Of a DNA stretch of 64,000 nucleotides, positions 8,473-16,875 are shown in pieces (within the stretch, counting starts at the first letter, position 1; each line of letters begins with the position of its first letter). The notes under the pieces are model-generated. The model did not search any database and was not told the DNA's origin. It saw nothing but the letters and a program-made list of their open reading frames with translations. The DNA is from an uncultured Pelagibacteraceae bacterium (GTDB taxonomy: Bacteria; Pseudomonadota; Alphaproteobacteria; Pelagibacterales; Pelagibacteraceae): positions 1 through 64,000 of the forward strand of contig CACBQF010000003.1 of assembly GCA_902541315.1 (NCBI GenBank). Reading direction: 5' to 3'. Made by a program: the position numbers and the translations under genes.

Positions 8473-8793
8473 TTAATTAGATTGCTTGAAATAACTTGAG
8501 CCTTTTTTACCAGAAAAAATTTCCTCTATAAGCGGGTGTTTTATGGGCTCATTAGAGTCGTCTACTAATAAATTCTGCTCTGAGACATACGCCTCATACG
8601 TAATTTCATCATTTTCAGCCAATAAATGATAAAATGGTTGATCTTTTCTTGGTCTAACATTTTTCGGAATAGACTGATACCACTCCTCAGAATTATTAAA
8701 TTCAAAATCAACGTCATATATTACACCTCTAAATTCAAAGTGTTTATGTTTTACAATGTCACCAATTGAAAATTTCGCTTTTTGAATTGCCAT
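8473..8793 (-). CDS. hspQ: Heat shock protein HspQ (hemimethylated-DNA-binding YccV family)
   Basis: A 106-residue cytoplasmic protein matching HspQ/YccV: KFSIGDIVKHKHFEFRGVIYDVD at the N-terminus (small beta-barrel), then QPFYHLLAENDE and YVSEQNL, the most conserved stretches of the family. In Escherichia coli HspQ acts as a specificity-enhancing factor for Lon protease and affects DnaA levels. Length is normal. It is likely a separate unit, with 173 bases before ccmC downstream and a divergent yciB upstream. Confidence 0.88.
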   Translation of the reverse strand: MAIQKAKFSIGDIVKHKHFEFRGVIYDVDFEFNNSEEWYQSIPKNVRPRKDQPFYHLLAENDEITYEAYVSEQNLLVDDSNEPIKHPLIEEIFSGKKGSSYFKQSN

Positions 8794-8881
8794 TAAGGAG
8801 AGTATGGGTATTTAAAAATAAAAATCAATAGAAAAAAATATAAAGTTTTTGTTAAATTTTATTTATGTTAATATCTTTTTT

Positions 8882-9433
8882 GTGAATAAATCCTTCATTA
8901 AGTTTATTACAGATTTTGGACCACTTATAATTTTCTTTTACTACTATTACGATAGTGACAAAGATTTAAAGATTGCGATACCACCTTTCATAATTGCAAC
9001 TATTATCGCACTAATAATTATGTGGATGCTAGAGAAAAAAATTCCTAAAGTTCCTTTAATTAGTGGAATACTAATTACATTATTTGGTGGACTGACTATC
9101 TATTTTGATAATCCAGTTTTCATTTATATTAAACCAACTATTATAAATATCTTATTCGGATTATCTCTAATATTTGGTAGATATTTTACAAAAGAGCCTG
9201 TGCTTAAAAAAATTATGGGTGGTTCAATTTCATTATCAGATACCGGCTGGGAAATATTAAATAAAAGATGGATATATTTTTTCTTTGGATTGGCAGTTTT
9301 AAATGAGTTAGTATGGAGAACTCAAACTGAAGAGTTTTGGGTTAACTTTAAAGTATGGGGCTTATTACCTATCACATTTATTTTCACTGCTTTTCAGATC
9401 AGTTTAATTAATAAATATAAAATTAATGAATAA
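8882..9433 (+). CDS. yciB: Inner-membrane septation protein A (YciB/IspZ family)
   Basis: A polytopic membrane protein with five hydrophobic segments and the family marks FITDFGPLIIFF at the start, GGLTIYFDNPVFIYIKPTI, and LNELVWRTQTEEFWVNFKV near the end. YciB proteins affect envelope synthesis and septation. I chose the GTG at 8882, which gives 183 residues beginning just before the conserved FIKFITDFGP, as is usual for the family. A TTG at 8849 would add 11 residues of unmatched sequence. It overlaps the next gene by eight bases. Confidence 0.82.
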   Translation: MNKSFIKFITDFGPLIIFFYYYYDSDKDLKIAIPPFIIATIIALIIMWMLEKKIPKVPLISGILITLFGGLTIYFDNPVFIYIKPTIINILFGLSLIFGRYFTKEPVLKKIMGGSISLSDTGWEILNKRWIYFFFGLAVLNELVWRTQTEEFWVNFKVWGLLPITFIFTAFQISLINKYKINE

Positions 9434-9773
9434 CAACTTACGATTAATCATAAATAATACACACAATAAAAGCATCGATGAAAAATATTTTTTTGAAAAA
9501 AACGAACTTAAAATAATTCTGGATTTATATGCTAAAATGGTTTCTGAAGGATCTTGGAAAGATTATGGATTAAATATTTCCAGTAGACAGGTTGGGTTTA
9601 GTGTTTTTAAGAATGCTGCTGAAAACGCTCTATATAAAATCTGTAAAAATTTTAAACCAAAAAACAAAAACTTAAGATATTTAATTACTGATACAAATGG
9701 CAAGATTTTAAAAAATTCTGACAATCTAAGTAATTTGCTGAAAAATACTAATTGGAAAAAACTTTCAGATTAA
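9426..9773 (+). CDS. DUF2794 family protein
   Basis: A 115-residue soluble protein with the DUF2794 core: ELKIILDLYAKMVSEGSWKDYGL, then VGFSVFKNAAENALYKICK and a TDTNGKILKNSDNL end. This family is widespread and nearly confined to Alphaproteobacteria, and its function is unknown. It starts inside the end of yciB (eight-base overlap), so the two are cotranscribed. It ends two bases before the convergent Bax inhibitor-like gene. Confidence 0.8.
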   Translation: MNNNLRLIINNTHNKSIDEKYFFEKNELKIILDLYAKMVSEGSWKDYGLNISSRQVGFSVFKNAAENALYKICKNFKPKNKNLRYLITDTNGKILKNSDNLSNLLKNTNWKKLSD

Positions 9774-9775
9774 CG

Positions 9776-10540
9776 TTATCTTCTTTGACCAAAAAGTCTA
9801 AGAAGCATAATAAATAGATTTATGAAATCAAGATATAAGGTTAAAGCGCCCATTACAGCTTTTTTACCCATTAATTCACCTGTATCACTTGCTACATACA
9901 TATTTTTTATTTTTTGTGTATCATAAGCGGTTAATCCAACAAATATAAGCACACCTAAAATTGAAATAACAAAATACATCATAGATGATTTCATGAAAAT
10001 ATTTACTAACGAAGCTATGATAATTCCAATCAATCCCATCATCAAAAAAGAACCCAATTTCGTTAAGTCTCTTTTTGTTGTATATCCATAAATGCTCATC
10101 GCACCAAAAGTTGCTGAAGATATAAAGAAAACTCTAGTTACACTCAAACCAGTATACACTAATAATATTGATGAAAGAGATAGTCCCATTAACGCAGCAA
10201 AAACCCAAAAAGTAGTTTGTGCTTTTCCAGCACTCATTTTATTTATTCCAAAACTCATGTAAAACACAATTGCTAATGGAGCTAACATTACAACCCATTT
10301 CAATCCGGACATGTAAATTGCTGAACCAAAACTCGTTAATGCAACAATAGATCCACCTGCATCAGTTACTACCGACATCTTAAAGGATAATAAAGCTACA
10401 ATCCCAGTTAAAAGAACACCGGTTGCCATATAATTGTAAACTTTTAACATATAGGCTCTTAAGCCTTCATCCATAACCGCAGTTGTCTCTTGCGCTGCAG
10501 CTTTTGCTCTTGCTAAAATTCCTTTTTTATCAAATTCCAT
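9776..10540 (-). CDS. Bax inhibitor-1/YccA family membrane protein
   Basis: This 254-residue protein has seven predicted membrane helices and BI-1 family motifs: MLKVYNYMATGVLLTG near the start, VGLTAYDTQKIKNMY near 203-217 and LTLYLDFINLFIMLLRLFG at the end. Bacterial members (YccA, YetJ) interact with FtsH or act as pH-sensitive calcium leak channels. The role here cannot be narrowed further. The gene is alone on its strand, divergent from the aldo/keto reductase. Confidence 0.9.
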   Translation of the reverse strand: MEFDKKGILARAKAAAQETTAVMDEGLRAYMLKVYNYMATGVLLTGIVALLSFKMSVVTDAGGSIVALTSFGSAIYMSGLKWVVMLAPLAIVFYMSFGINKMSAGKAQTTFWVFAALMGLSLSSILLVYTGLSVTRVFFISSATFGAMSIYGYTTKRDLTKLGSFLMMGLIGIIIASLVNIFMKSSMMYFVISILGVLIFVGLTAYDTQKIKNMYVASDTGELMGKKAVMGALTLYLDFINLFIMLLRLFGQRR

Positions 10541-10621
10541 AATTGCAATAGATATATAGTCTTTTACTAATTATTCAAGATACCTTAAAAGATTAATAAA
10601 TATTAACACTTTAAAACCACA

Positions 10622-11662
10622 ATGAATTACAAAAAATTAGGTAATACTGATCTTGACGTTAGTACAATTTGTCTCGGTACAATGACCTGGGGAGAGCAAA
10701 ATACTGAAGAAGAAGGTTTCGAGCAAATGGACTGGGCATTAGATCATGGAGTAAATTTTTGGGATACAGCAGAAATTTATTCAATTCCCATGAGAAAAGA
10801 AACTTATGGTGAAACAGAGAGAATAATTGGAAACTGGTTTAAAAAAACAAATAAAAGAGACAAAGTTGTAATTGCTACAAAAGTCTGTGGAAATACCTCA
10901 AATAAATATATTCGGGGTGGTGGAAATAATTTTGGAAAAAAGAAAATTTCAGATGCTTTAGAAGAAAGCCTTAAAAGGTTAAAGACAGACTACATAGATT
11001 TATATCAACTTCATTGGCCTGAGAGAAATACTAATTTTTTTGGAAAACACGGTTATGAGCACGATGAAAACGATAATGACTGGACACCATTTGAAGAAAT
11101 ACTTGAAAGTCTAGAAAATTTTATTAAGCAGGGAAAAATTAGATATGTAGGTTTGTCTAACGAGACAGCATGGGGTTTGTCAAAATTTCTTGAAATCTCT
11201 AAGTTAAAAAATCTTCCTAAAATGATGTCTGTTCAAAACCCTTATAATTTACTTAATAGATCTTATGAAGTTGGATTAGCAGAAATTTCAGTAAGAGAGA
11301 AAAGTGGATTGTTAGCCTATTCGCCATTAGCATTTGGTTACTTAACAGGAAAATATAGGAATAATAATTTGCCTGAAAAATCAAGAATGAAACTATTTAA
11401 AGATTTTACTAGATATAAAAACGAAAATGGTCAAAACGCAATTGAGGAATATTATAAAATATCAAAAAAATTTAATGTTGATTTTACCCAAATGTCTTTA
11501 AAATTTTGTGAGATTCAGCCATTTGTAACAAGTGTAATTATTGGAGCAACGACAATGGAACAGTTGAAAACAAATATAGAAAGTGTAAATGTAACTCTAT
11601 CAAGTGAAATACTAAATGAAATTAACAATATTCAAAAAAAATACCCAAACCCATGCCCATAA
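10622..11662 (+). CDS. Aldo/keto reductase (Tas-like)
   Basis: A 346-residue TIM-barrel NADPH-dependent oxidoreductase. It starts NYKKLGNTDLDVSTICLGTMTWG and carries the catalytic tetrad signals DTAEIYS (Asp and Tyr), ATKVCG (Lys) and LYQLHWP (His). The loop with a long insertion after the YP/IPM region and the YTGKYRNNNLPEKSR-type segment fits the E. coli Tas subgroup. The physiological substrate is unknown. It overlaps the following secreted-protein gene by 10 bases. Confidence 0.9.
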   Translation: MNYKKLGNTDLDVSTICLGTMTWGEQNTEEEGFEQMDWALDHGVNFWDTAEIYSIPMRKETYGETERIIGNWFKKTNKRDKVVIATKVCGNTSNKYIRGGGNNFGKKKISDALEESLKRLKTDYIDLYQLHWPERNTNFFGKHGYEHDENDNDWTPFEEILESLENFIKQGKIRYVGLSNETAWGLSKFLEISKLKNLPKMMSVQNPYNLLNRSYEVGLAEISVREKSGLLAYSPLAFGYLTGKYRNNNLPEKSRMKLFKDFTRYKNENGQNAIEEYYKISKKFNVDFTQMSLKFCEIQPFVTSVIIGATTMEQLKTNIESVNVTLSSEILNEINNIQKKYPNPCP

Positions 11663-12165
11663 TTAAAAAAACTTTATTATTGTCTTTATTTTTTATTTTT
11701 TTTTCAATTACAAAAACCCTAGCTGAAGATCTTAAAAAAATTGGAAAATATAAAGATTGGGAAACCATAGTGCTAGCAGAAACGTCGGGTAAAGTTTGTT
11801 TTGCTCAATCCTCACCAATTTTACAATCTCCAAAAACAAGTAAAAGAGATGCAAGGCTATTTGTGACATTCAGACCAGGTGAAAAAATTACCAATGAAAT
11901 AAGCACAACTGCTGGATATGAATTTAATAAAAATAATAGTGTTATTGCAACATCCGGAAATAACAAATTTAAATTTGATATCAAACAACAAGGTTTTGCT
12001 TGGATGACCAGTAATAAAAAAGAAAAAATAATGGTTAGAGTGATGAAAAAAGGTTCTAGAATTATGGTTACTGGTTATAACGAAAAAGGTTCTCAAACAA
12101 TTGATCATTATTCATTATTAGGTTTCACTAAAGCTTATAACACAGCAAAAAAAGCTTGTAGTTAA
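11653..12165 (+). CDS. Invasion-associated locus B (IalB) family secreted protein
   Basis: A 170-residue protein with a clear signal peptide (hydrophobic 8-22, TKTLA cleavage) and an IalB-type domain: KIGKYKDWETIVL, then CFAQSSP, FVTFRPGEK, and the C-terminal FTKAYNTAKKACS with its paired cysteine. IalB was named in Bartonella for red-cell invasion, but homologues are common in free-living Alphaproteobacteria where their role is unknown, so the name implies no pathogenicity. It overlaps the reductase upstream and sits four bases before argG. Confidence 0.78.
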   Translation: MPIIKKTLLLSLFFIFFSITKTLAEDLKKIGKYKDWETIVLAETSGKVCFAQSSPILQSPKTSKRDARLFVTFRPGEKITNEISTTAGYEFNKNNSVIATSGNNKFKFDIKQQGFAWMTSNKKEKIMVRVMKKGSRIMVTGYNEKGSQTIDHYSLLGFTKAYNTAKKACS

Positions 12166-12168
12166 TTA

Positions 12169-13353
12169 ATGACACAAAGGAAAAGAATTGTATTAGCTTA
12201 TTCTGGAGGACTAGATACTTCCATAATTCTTAAATGGCTTCAAGAAAATTACAATGCCGAAGTAATCTGTTACACGGCTAATATTGGTCAAAAAATAGAT
12301 AAAAAAAAGATAATCAAAAATGCAAAAAAATTTGGTGTAAAAAATATTATAATAAAAGATTTAAAAAATATTTTTGTTAAAGATTATGTTTTTCCGATGA
12401 TCAGAGGTCACGCGATTTATGAGGGCGTATATTTATTGGGTACCTCTATTGCAAGACCTTTAATAGCAAAAGATCAAATACGAGTTGCAAAAAAATATAA
12501 AGCATATGCAGTTTCTCATGGAGCCACTGGTAAAGGAAATGATCAAGTCAGATTTGAGCTTGGATATCATTATTTTGGTCCAAAGATTAAGATAATAGCA
12601 CCCTGGAGAGTTTGGAATTTAAGATCTAGAACAGATCTTATTAAATACGCGAAAAAATACAAAATACCAATACCTAAAGATAAAGTGGGTTCCACACCTT
12701 TTTCTGTTGATGACAATTTGTTTCATACCTCTACTGAGGGAAAAGTTTTAGAAAATCCAAAAAATTCTGCTCCAGAAATTATTTTTCAAAGAACGGTTTC
12801 TGCAGAAAAAGCTCCTAATAAACCTACATTTATATCCATAAATTTTAAAAATGGAGACCCAGTTGGTATTAATGGAAAAAAATATAATCCTGAGAAAATT
12901 TTAACAAAACTTAATTTAATAGCTGGTAAAAACGGTATTGGAAGAGTTGATTTAGTTGAAAATAGATTTCTTGGTATAAAATCTAGAGGAGTTTATGAAA
13001 CACCTGGTGGTACACTTCTTATTCATGCTCATAGAGCTATAGAGTCAGTAACATTAGACAAAAACACAATGCATAAAAAAGATTCCATCATGTCTAGATA
13101 TGCTGAATTAATTTATAATGGATATTGGTTTTCAAAAGAAAGGTTTAAACTTCAAAAAATCGTTGACCTCAAGAGAAATAAAGTAAATGGAACTGTAAAA
13201 ATGAAGCTTTATAAAGGAAATATCATTATTCAATCAAGAATTACAAAAAGTAAAGCATATTCAATGAAAAAAGTTTCATTTGAGGAAAATAAATCTTTCA
13301 ATAAATCTAATGTTGAAAAATTTATTAATTTTCACAAAAAAAAATTAAGATAA
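12169..13353 (+). CDS. argG: Argininosuccinate synthase
   Basis: A 394-residue cytoplasmic enzyme that joins citrulline and aspartate with ATP in arginine synthesis. The PP-loop AYSGGLDTS is at 10-18, followed by family motifs HGATGKGNDQVRFE near 118-131, IIAPWR, DDNLFHTSTEGKVLE and GIGRVDLVENRFLGIKSRGVYE. Length and order match the type I ArgG. No other arginine gene is adjacent, which is common in streamlined genomes. An inverted repeat follows the stop codon. Confidence 0.96.
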   Translation: MTQRKRIVLAYSGGLDTSIILKWLQENYNAEVICYTANIGQKIDKKKIIKNAKKFGVKNIIIKDLKNIFVKDYVFPMIRGHAIYEGVYLLGTSIARPLIAKDQIRVAKKYKAYAVSHGATGKGNDQVRFELGYHYFGPKIKIIAPWRVWNLRSRTDLIKYAKKYKIPIPKDKVGSTPFSVDDNLFHTSTEGKVLENPKNSAPEIIFQRTVSAEKAPNKPTFISINFKNGDPVGINGKKYNPEKILTKLNLIAGKNGIGRVDLVENRFLGIKSRGVYETPGGTLLIHAHRAIESVTLDKNTMHKKDSIMSRYAELIYNGYWFSKERFKLQKIVDLKRNKVNGTVKMKLYKGNIIIQSRITKSKAYSMKKVSFEENKSFNKSNVEKFINFHKKKLR

Positions 13354-13362
13354 CTCAAGAAA

Positions 13363-13389
13363 AATTGACAATTTTTTACATTGTCAATT
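13363..13389 (+). terminator. Perfect 10-bp inverted repeat after argG
   Basis: The arms AATTGACAAT (13363-13372) and ATTGTCAATT (13380-13389) pair perfectly around a 7-base loop, nine bases after the argG stop. No T-run follows on the plus strand, so a classic intrinsic terminator is not certain. It may instead be an mRNA-stabilising hairpin or an operator for the gene starting at 13415. Confidence 0.45.
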
Positions 13390-13414
13390 CTGAAAAAAAA
13401 CATAACTTAGTTTT

Positions 13415-13867
13415 ATGGACAGTTTAAAAAAATGGATGCAAGACTCAGCTAATATATTATTTGATGATAGTAAAAACGATTTAAGATCATTACCTAAAGC
13501 TGTTAGATTACAAATATTATTAGTTCTAAGTTTTATATGGACGACTGTGTTTAGTTTGTATGTATTTTCATATACAACTTTTGCTTTTGGATGGGCTGGA
13601 ACATACTTGGCTCATGTTGGTCTTATATTTGCAGTCTATATGACATTTAAACAGTTCCATAAAGCCGAAGAAAAATCGACCAGTGTCTTTCAAACAAAAA
13701 ATTTTGATCCATTTAAAATTATGGTCATTGTATTTGTTATAGTATTTATTTTTGTTTTTTCTAAAGGTATAGAAGTTCTAACAAATACAAACTCATATAC
13801 TATACCGTATGATGGTCCATCAAAATCAGTTTTTGAAAAATGGTTACCATTTAGCAAGGACAAATAA
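13415..13867 (+). CDS. Unrecognised small membrane protein (three predicted helices)
   Basis: I do not recognise this 150-residue protein. It has a charged cytoplasmic N-terminus (1-30), hydrophobic segments at about 33-55, 58-78 and 101-121, and a soluble C-terminal tail ending in KWLPFSKDK. There are no cysteines or obvious catalytic motifs. Its stop overlaps the ATG of a PsiE-like gene by one base, so the two are read together, and a role in the same membrane process is possible. The start is supported by the preceding inverted repeat and by lack of an upstream in-frame alternative. Confidence 0.7.
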   Translation: MDSLKKWMQDSANILFDDSKNDLRSLPKAVRLQILLVLSFIWTTVFSLYVFSYTTFAFGWAGTYLAHVGLIFAVYMTFKQFHKAEEKSTSVFQTKNFDPFKIMVIVFVIVFIFVFSKGIEVLTNTNSYTIPYDGPSKSVFEKWLPFSKDK

Positions 13868-14247
13868 TGGAAAAAATAGCTAAGAATTTACAACTTATAT
13901 TAATGTGCATAATTTTGATTAGTACAGTTATTGCTGTAGGTATTGAAATTTATAAAATGTATCAAAATCTGTCTGTAACATTAGCTGACTTATTATTAAT
14001 GTTTCTTTATTTAGAAGTTCTTGCAATGGTTAGGGTTTTTTGGAACCAACAATCAATCAGTATTACATTACCGCTCCTAATAGCAATTACTGCACTTGCT
14101 CGATTTATTATTCTTCAAGGTAAAGAGATGGATCCTACTGCATTAGTTTATGAAGCAGTTGCAATAGTTCTAATTGCTGGTGCGATTGTAATCTTGAGAT
14201 TAAGACATAGTGATAAATTAGGTCTTAAGAAAAAAAAATCTAAATAG
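13867..14247 (+). CDS. PsiE family (phosphate-starvation-inducible-like) membrane protein
   Basis: A 126-residue protein with four hydrophobic helices and PsiE-type features: LLLMFLYLEVLAMVRVFW in helix 2, then ITLPLLIAITALARFIIL, an EMDP segment and a final helix ending RLRHSDKLGLKKKK. PsiE is induced by phosphate starvation in E. coli, with no known biochemical function. No Pho box is evident upstream because the gene is fused end-to-start with the preceding membrane protein. Confidence 0.75.
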   Translation: MEKIAKNLQLILMCIILISTVIAVGIEIYKMYQNLSVTLADLLLMFLYLEVLAMVRVFWNQQSISITLPLLIAITALARFIILQGKEMDPTALVYEAVAIVLIAGAIVILRLRHSDKLGLKKKKSK

Positions 14248-14253
14248 TTTTAA

Positions 14254-15393
14254 ATGAATTTTGAACCCTCAAGGGCTAAGGCCTTAGATCGATTAGAAAG
14301 TTTTGTTGAAAACAATCTTGCAGAATATTCAAAGCTTAGAAATTTTGATTTTGGTCCAGAAAAAAGATCAAATGTTTCTTGTTTGTCACCATATATCACT
14401 CATGGAATTATTAATGAACAAGAGATCATTAAAAAATCTCTAGGTAAATTTTCTTTTTCAAAAAATGAAAAATTTATACAAGAAGTATTATGGCGTACAT
14501 ATTGGAAGGGCTGGCTAGAATTGAGACCAAATGTTTGGTCAGATTATTTGACAGAATTAACTAAGATTAAGGAAAATATAAAAAATAATCAAAACTATAA
14601 AAATGCAATTGAAGGAAAAACGAAGATAGATTGCTTTAATCAATGGGTAATCGAACTAAAAGAAAACAATTATTTACACAATCATACAAGGATGTGGTTT
14701 GCTAGTATTTGGATTTTTACATTAGAATTACCCTGGCAATTGGGTGCAGAATTTTTTATGCAACATCTCTATGACGGCGATGCCGCGTCCAATACTCTTG
14801 GATGGAGATGGGTTGCTGGAGTTCAAACGCAAGGAAAACATTATTTGGCGAGCGAATGGAACATTAAAAAATTCACTGCTAACAGGTTCAATAACATTAA
14901 ATTAAATGAAAATGCTCCTCCAAAAGTATCTGAAAAAACTTACTCAATAATAAAACATGATTTTAGTAATCCTCAAAATATTGAAGATGAAAGTCTACTA
15001 ATTTTTGATAATAATCTCTCTTTTGAAATTACTGATTTTCAAAATTACAAATTTAAAAAAATTTATTTAATTTCAAATGAAAATGATAATAGATCTATTA
15101 AGCTGGGTGAAAAAGTTGTAAAATTTAAATCTCTTTTAATTGAAGACCAAAAACAAAGGTTAAAAGCTAAGTCTATTGATTATGAGATGATCAGTATAAG
15201 TGAAATAAAAGATATTCAAAACTGTTATGGTTTATATCCCTCGGTTGGTGAAAACTTAGATTATTTAAATTTAAATAACTCAAAAATAACTTTTTTATAT
15301 AGAAAACTTGATCAGTATTCTTGGCAATATTGCAACAAAGGTTTTTTTAATTTTAAAAATTATATCCCAAAAATAATTTCAACTTTCAATTAA
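14254..15393 (+). CDS. Photolyase/cryptochrome-like flavoprotein with N-terminal FAD domain (apparently permuted)
   Basis: This 379-residue protein begins directly with the photolyase FAD-binding helical domain: VSCLSPYITHGII at 41-53, FIQEVLWRTYWKGWLELRP at 74-92, LHNHTRMWFASIWI at 141-154 and DGDAASNTLGWRWVAGVQT at 174-192, all FAD- and substrate-pocket motifs. Normal photolyases have an alpha/beta antenna domain in front of this; here there is none. A roughly 130-residue domain that looks alpha/beta (LLIFDNNLSF, FKKIYLIS, VVKFKSLLIED) instead follows at about 246-379. That looks like a swapped domain order. DNA repair or blue-light sensing are both possible. It is cotranscribed with two small membrane proteins. 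Confidence 0.82.
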   Translation: MNFEPSRAKALDRLESFVENNLAEYSKLRNFDFGPEKRSNVSCLSPYITHGIINEQEIIKKSLGKFSFSKNEKFIQEVLWRTYWKGWLELRPNVWSDYLTELTKIKENIKNNQNYKNAIEGKTKIDCFNQWVIELKENNYLHNHTRMWFASIWIFTLELPWQLGAEFFMQHLYDGDAASNTLGWRWVAGVQTQGKHYLASEWNIKKFTANRFNNIKLNENAPPKVSEKTYSIIKHDFSNPQNIEDESLLIFDNNLSFEITDFQNYKFKKIYLISNENDNRSIKLGEKVVKFKSLLIEDQKQRLKAKSIDYEMISISEIKDIQNCYGLYPSVGENLDYLNLNNSKITFLYRKLDQYSWQYCNKGFFNFKNYIPKIISTFN

Positions 15394-15611
15394 AACCACC
15401 TAAACATTCCGATAATTCCTGCTGTTGCGTAAAAGAATTGTAAAAATAATATTCCTCTATGACCACCTCTATACGCCCAAATTCCAATCAAAATTGCAGA
15501 CAAAAGTAATAAGCAAAAACCAAAAAATTCAATACCAATATTCATAGCTACGAATAATGAATATAATATTGCTGTTATAACTCCTGCCCATTCAAAAATC
15601 TTATTATCCAT
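15390..15611 (-). CDS. Small membrane protein, unrecognised
   Basis: A 73-residue protein made almost wholly of three hydrophobic segments, with the conserved-looking end AYRGGHRGILFLQFFYATAGIIGMFRWF. The tail resembles the last part of small uncharacterised alphaproteobacterial membrane proteins and slightly recalls PnuC-type nicotinamide riboside transporters, but it is far too short to be one. I give no function. Its stop overlaps the photolyase-like gene's stop by four bases, and it is five bases downstream of the secreted cysteine-rich protein on the same strand. Confidence 0.6.
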   Translation of the reverse strand: MDNKIFEWAGVITAILYSLFVAMNIGIEFFGFCLLLLSAILIGIWAYRGGHRGILFLQFFYATAGIIGMFRWF

Positions 15612-15616
15612 AATTT

Positions 15617-16318
15617 TTATCTCGCAAGTTTAATAAAAATATCACCCATGCCTGCCTCTAAATTCTCTATGGGTGTATTATTTCTAAATTCACAAAATCT
15701 ACCAGTTATCTGATGACTTTTTACAAAATCTATCTCATCTTTTCTGCAGCTTTTACCGTTATGCAATAAACCGATTACTATTCGGCCATTTAAATCATAA
15801 ACCTGTTTATTATTTATTTTCTCTCCAACACAAAAATAATCTTTATTAACCCTATTTGGAAAATCTTCTTTGTTGCAGGGATTTTTAATTGTAAAAACAA
15901 AAAACTCCTTGATGCCATCTTTAAATTTATATTTCATCCTTTCAACTTCAGAATATTTCATAATATCACAAGAACACGGAATACAACATTTATAATAATT
16001 ACCACAAATTTTATTTTTAGTTCCTCTCTCACTAATAAATAAAAAATCAGGGTCACTATTGGGATCAATCAATGAACCAGAAACAGCACAATAAAGTTTG
16101 TTGTATTCGATGAAATCTTCATAATTTATGTCTTTATCAATTATATATTTGAAGAATTTTGGACCAGCAGCATTTCTGTTGCTGTCAGGAAATATTCTAG
16201 ACCAATCTGTTATCAAATCTTTATAATAATTTTTTTCCACTGAATTTGAAATATTGGAAAAAGATAAATTAAGGATAAAAATAATTACAAATCTAAAGAT
16301 AGCTTTTGAAAAATTCAT
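15617..16318 (-). CDS. Unrecognised secreted cysteine-rich protein
   Basis: A 233-residue protein with an N-terminal signal segment (hydrophobic 8-22), so export to the periplasm is likely. It carries about nine cysteines, including a dense cluster CGNYYKCCIPCSCD in the middle, and pairs near YCAVSGS, NPCNKEDF and the C-terminal half. The dense cluster suggests disulfides or a metal/Fe-S site. I do not recognise a family. It lies between small unknown genes on the minus strand and is divergent from a fasciclin-domain gene. Confidence 0.65.
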   Translation of the reverse strand: MNFSKAIFRFVIIFILNLSFSNISNSVEKNYYKDLITDWSRIFPDSNRNAAGPKFFKYIIDKDINYEDFIEYNKLYCAVSGSLIDPNSDPDFLFISERGTKNKICGNYYKCCIPCSCDIMKYSEVERMKYKFKDGIKEFFVFTIKNPCNKEDFPNRVNKDYFCVGEKINNKQVYDLNGRIVIGLLHNGKSCRKDEIDFVKSHQITGRFCEFRNNTPIENLEAGMGDIFIKLAR

Positions 16319-16401
16319 TAATTTAATTAATTTAAAAAATTTTTATTATTTGTCGCACTTAATTTACTTTTAAATTATAAATTTAAAGTTATTAAAGTCC
16401 A

Positions 16402-16875
16402 ATGAAAAAATTTCACATAATTTTTTTAACACTTGCCATGATGATTATCCCATCGATAACATTTGGAAATGTAATTGATAAATTAAACGAAACCGATAAA
16501 TTTACAAAATTAAACGAAACCTTAATGAAATCAGGATTAAGTGAGAATTTAAAAGGTGAAGGACCATTTACTGTTTTTGCACCTTTAGATGACGCATTTG
16601 CAGCAATTAGTGCACAAACATATTATGGTTTGTTGAGAGAGGAAAACAAAGATAAACTTGTAAATATTTTAGGACGACACGTTTTTTCAAAAAAAATTCT
16701 TTCTTCAGAAGTTGCAGGTGAGATTAAACTCAAAGCAATTAATGGTGAGGAAATAACTATAAAAAAAGTTAATGGTATAGTTTATATAAATGAAGCTGAA
16801 GTTGTAACTGCTGATGTTGAAACTTCTAATGGTATAATCCATTTTATAAATAGAGTTCTTCAGCCCTTAAACTAG
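16402..16875 (+). CDS. Fasciclin (FAS1) domain secreted protein
   Basis: A 157-residue protein with a signal peptide (about 1-22) followed by one FAS1 domain: KLNETLMKSGLSENLKGEGPFTVFAPLDDAF (the H1 box), then LVNILGRHVFSKKIL and the H2-type end GIIHFINRVLQP. FAS1 domains mediate adhesion or protein interaction outside the cytoplasm. Single-domain forms are common in marine bacteria. It is transcribed alone and ends where the convergent FG-GAP gene ends. Confidence 0.9.
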   Translation: MKKFHIIFLTLAMMIIPSITFGNVIDKLNETDKFTKLNETLMKSGLSENLKGEGPFTVFAPLDDAFAAISAQTYYGLLREENKDKLVNILGRHVFSKKILSSEVAGEIKLKAINGEEITIKKVNGIVYINEAEVVTADVETSNGIIHFINRVLQPLN

